From an uncultured Collinsella sp. (GTDB lineage: Bacteria; Actinomycetota; Coriobacteriia; Coriobacteriales; Coriobacteriaceae): a stretch of 42,263 nt of DNA. The notes below the pieces were generated by a model. It worked only from the letters and a program-made list of their open reading frames with translations, did not search any database and had not been told where the DNA came from. Shown one piece after another: positions 40,896 through 42,263 of the stretch; positions within the stretch are counted from its first letter, which is position 1; each line of letters begins with the position of its first letter. The stretch spans positions 1 through 42,263 of the forward strand of contig CABVAY010000017.1 of NCBI GenBank assembly GCA_902496455.1, in the 5' to 3' direction. Position numbers and translations under genes: made by a program.

Positions 40896-40941
40896 GACAG
40901 CAAAAGGGGCCGAGAATCGCTTCCCAGCCCCTTTTGCTGTC
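40896..40941. terminator. Bidirectional terminator
   Basis: Perfect 14-base arms GACAGCAAAAGGGG and complement with a 17-18-base loop, followed by TTTTAAT. Between convergent WalJ-like and hsp20 genes. Confidence 0.9.
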
Positions 40942-40968
40942 TTTTAATAGCGCAGAACACCAACGAAG

Positions 40969-41400
40969 TTAGTCGATGGAGATCTTCGTAACGTTCTTCT
41001 TCTCGACGATCTTGGGGACCGTAACGGTCAGGATGCCGTCAGCGTACTTAGCCGAGAGGCCCTCGCTCGAAGCGTCCTTTAGATACACGCCACGCGTCGC
41101 GCTGTACGAGCTGAACTCCTTCTGCAGGAAGTTCTTGCCCTCGTTCTCCTCGTCTTCCTCGACATTCACGCTAATGGACAGACGGCCCTCGTTAAGCTCG
41201 ACATCGATATCGTCCTTGGCGACGCCGGTCAGATAAGCCTTGACCTCATAGCCGTCGCCCTTATCCTCAACGTCAACGGGAAACGCCTTGGAAGCAATCG
41301 AGTTGTTTGCAAGGTCGGTCATATCATCAAACAGATCGAACAGCGAGCTAGCAGAAGGACGAACGCCAAAAACCGAACGATAAGGAACCATGCTTGCCAT
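40969..41400 (-). CDS. Small heat-shock protein, Hsp20/alpha-crystallin family
   Basis: A 143-residue ATP-independent chaperone that holds unfolding proteins. The alpha-crystallin domain runs about 38-140: FPVDVEDKGDGYEVKAYLTGVAKDDIDVEL, GRLSISV, and the C-terminal DGILTVTVPK. The usual ERSYGSFSRSF segment is replaced by EFSSYSATRGVYL. ATG 41400 is chosen for AAAGGAG 8 bases upstream; the longer frame reaches into the promoter. The AT-rich upstream region contains several TATATA boxes and TTGASTCA motifs that are probably heat/stress control elements. Confidence 0.93.
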   Translation of the reverse strand: MASMVPYRSVFGVRPSASSLFDLFDDMTDLANNSIASKAFPVDVEDKGDGYEVKAYLTGVAKDDIDVELNEGRLSISVNVEEDEENEGKNFLQKEFSSYSATRGVYLKDASSEGLSAKYADGILTVTVPKIVEKKNVTKISID

Positions 41401-41512
41401 GTTTACCACTCCTTTTAGGACTGCCGAGCCATCTTCTAGGTGACTGGGACTTCTTTTGACGCTCATATATATGCCCACACAGTGCTTATATATACATTGA
41501 CTATAAAGTTTT

Positions 41513-41554
41513 TTGAGTCAAGTACTATAAGCATATCTAAGTGTAATTGACTCA
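41513..41554. promoter_or_regulatory. TTGASTCA inverted repeats upstream of hsp20
   Basis: TTGAGTCAA (41513-41521) and TTGACTCA (41547-41554). TGAGTCAA and TTGACTCA form a perfect 8-bp inverted repeat with 25 bases between (33 bases centre to centre). It is not a classical HspR HAIR box (CTTGAGT-N7-ACTCAAG), but the half-site is similar. It lies between hsp20 and the divergent 155-residue gene. Confidence 0.4.
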
Positions 41555-41676
41555 GGTTTTAGTAAGGTTAAGGTTCTTTGAACCAGAGCTTAAATAACGA
41601 GTATGTTCGCAGCTACAAATAACAAGGGGCTTACAATGAGCGCGTACACGTTGTTGGTAACGAGCTAAAGGGCATC

Positions 41677-42144
41677 ATGGACGACCAAAACCAGAACAAA
41701 ATGTTTATGCAGACGCAGGGGGAAGAAACTACCACGCAGCCGCCACGGTTCCATCGCCCCCACATCTCGCAAGAGCCCATTAATGATCCTGAGCCCGAGT
41801 ATGTGACGAGAAATCGATATCAAACGCTCGAGGATGCCCAAACGGGACGTAAACATATGGGCGTCGCCTCGGGAGACCCCGTATATCTGAAAGACGCACC
41901 ATTATCTAAAAACAGCGCAGCTAGTGATGAGCCGATGAAAGCATCCGCCGCTCATCAACAAAGAGGTCCTCGACCAAAGCAAACCTTGACGCATTCGGCT
42001 CGCTATCTCGAAACGCCAAAACAGGGAAAATCAATCTTCGTTTCGTCAAGTAAAAGACGCAAGCAGCATCGACTGACAATCCTGCTTTTGATCATTGTGG
42101 CCATAGCAGTTGCCCTTGTTATTAGATTTATCTTCTTGAAATAA
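41677..42144 (+). CDS. Uncharacterised tail-anchored membrane protein
   Basis: A 155-residue protein of no recognised family. The first 120 residues are hydrophilic and disordered-looking (Gln, Pro, Thr, His rich: MDDQNQNKMFMQTQGEE..). KRRKQH then precedes a single hydrophobic helix at about 132-152 (LTILLLIIVAIAVALVIRFIF), leaving only LK outside. This is a C-terminal membrane anchor with a cytoplasmic domain. AAAGGG lies 6 bases before ATG 41677. Base composition is more AT-rich than most of the window. The copies of GTGTAATTGASTCA on both sides may mark a unit. Confidence 0.7.
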   Translation: MDDQNQNKMFMQTQGEETTTQPPRFHRPHISQEPINDPEPEYVTRNRYQTLEDAQTGRKHMGVASGDPVYLKDAPLSKNSAASDEPMKASAAHQQRGPRPKQTLTHSARYLETPKQGKSIFVSSSKRRKQHRLTILLLIIVAIAVALVIRFIFLK

Positions 42145-42176
42145 GGGCTCAATACCAAAAACGATAAGATCGTCTG

Positions 42177-42190
42177 GTGTAATTGAGTCA
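42177..42190 (+). repeat. Direct repeat GTGTAATTGASTCA (second copy)
   Basis: GTGTAATTGAGTCA, 13 of 14 bases the same as 41541-41554 (GTGTAATTGACTCA). Both are on the plus strand, flanking the 155-residue gene. Confidence 0.5.
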
Positions 42191-42210
42191 TTTACGCCCC
42201 ATAAACGCAA

Positions 42211-42240
42211 AAAAAGGGGAGGCCGCGAGGCCTCCCCCTT
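42211..42240. terminator. Hairpin at the right edge
   Basis: AGGGGAGGCC and GGCCTCCCCCT around GCGA. On the minus strand a run of seven T follows, so it is probably the terminator of a minus-strand gene to the right; it also can stop the 155-residue gene. Confidence 0.8.
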
Positions 42241-42263
42241 CTCAGTTCAAGCGTACGGCTCGG

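Noticed and set aside
41511..41560. Classical HspR HAIR box
   Set aside because: Half-sites similar to CTTGAGT/ACTCAAG are present but the spacing is far more than 7 bases, so it is reported only as a motif.

Overview
The window is a dense, high-GC (about 60 % by eye) bacterial chromosome segment. It has strong AAGGAGG-type ribosome binding sites, short intergenic gaps, many convergent hairpin terminators and no outer-membrane genes. Gene content and sequence style (split transketolase, Fru-type PTS, LacI regulators, EF-G-like protein, FtsH with a long acidic tail, GGGACAG hairpin repeats) suggest a gut actinobacterium of the class Coriobacteriia, most likely Collinsella. This assignment is inference, not a database match. 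No rRNA, tRNA, CRISPR array, prophage or transposase gene was seen.

Layout. 1-3.1 kb: ilvE and a DedA-family membrane gene on the minus strand, then cysE on plus. 3.1-7.4 kb: a MarR regulator followed by two overlapping ABC half-exporters whose motifs fit a heterodimer with one degenerate ATP site. 7.5-12.8 kb: a small unknown protein, a nitroreductase, an unknown single-pass membrane protein, a Fis-type regulator with a decayed AAA+ domain, a YeiH-type transporter and a divergent GntR/FCD regulator. 12.9-18.1 kb: glmS, a LacI regulator, a HAD phosphatase and larE. 18.1-25.5 kb: a sugar operon on minus (PTS EIIBC, GatZ/KbaZ-like protein, transaldolase, split transketolase, PTS EIIA) with a divergent LacI-type regulator that is frameshifted here. 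25.6-31.5 kb: a secreted nuclease, an EF-G-like GTPase and a three-gene polar amino acid ABC importer. 31.5-42.3 kb: a 151-bp giant palindrome, a 23S rRNA uracil methyltransferase, a PHP phosphoesterase, a class I aminotransferase, the tilS-hpt-ftsH cluster, a WalJ-type metallo-hydrolase, hsp20 and an unknown tail-anchored protein.

The genes that clearly work together are the sugar operon, the importer, the exporter pair with its MarR regulator, and tilS-hpt-ftsH. In the sugar operon, uptake and phosphorylation by the PTS would be followed by isomerisation or epimerisation by an orphan GatZ-like protein and transaldolase/transketolase rearrangement.

The most unusual signals are non-coding: (1) a perfect 41-bp inverted repeat forming a 151-bp palindrome at 31506-31656; (2) a scattered family of hairpins with a GGGACAG core and different but self-complementary arms, three of which start directly after a TAA stop codon; (3) a predicted H-type pseudoknot in the leader between PTS EIIBC and the GatZ-like gene; (4) a 16-bp palindrome shared by the ilvE and amino-acid importer upstream regions; and (5) several other clean operator-like palindromes.
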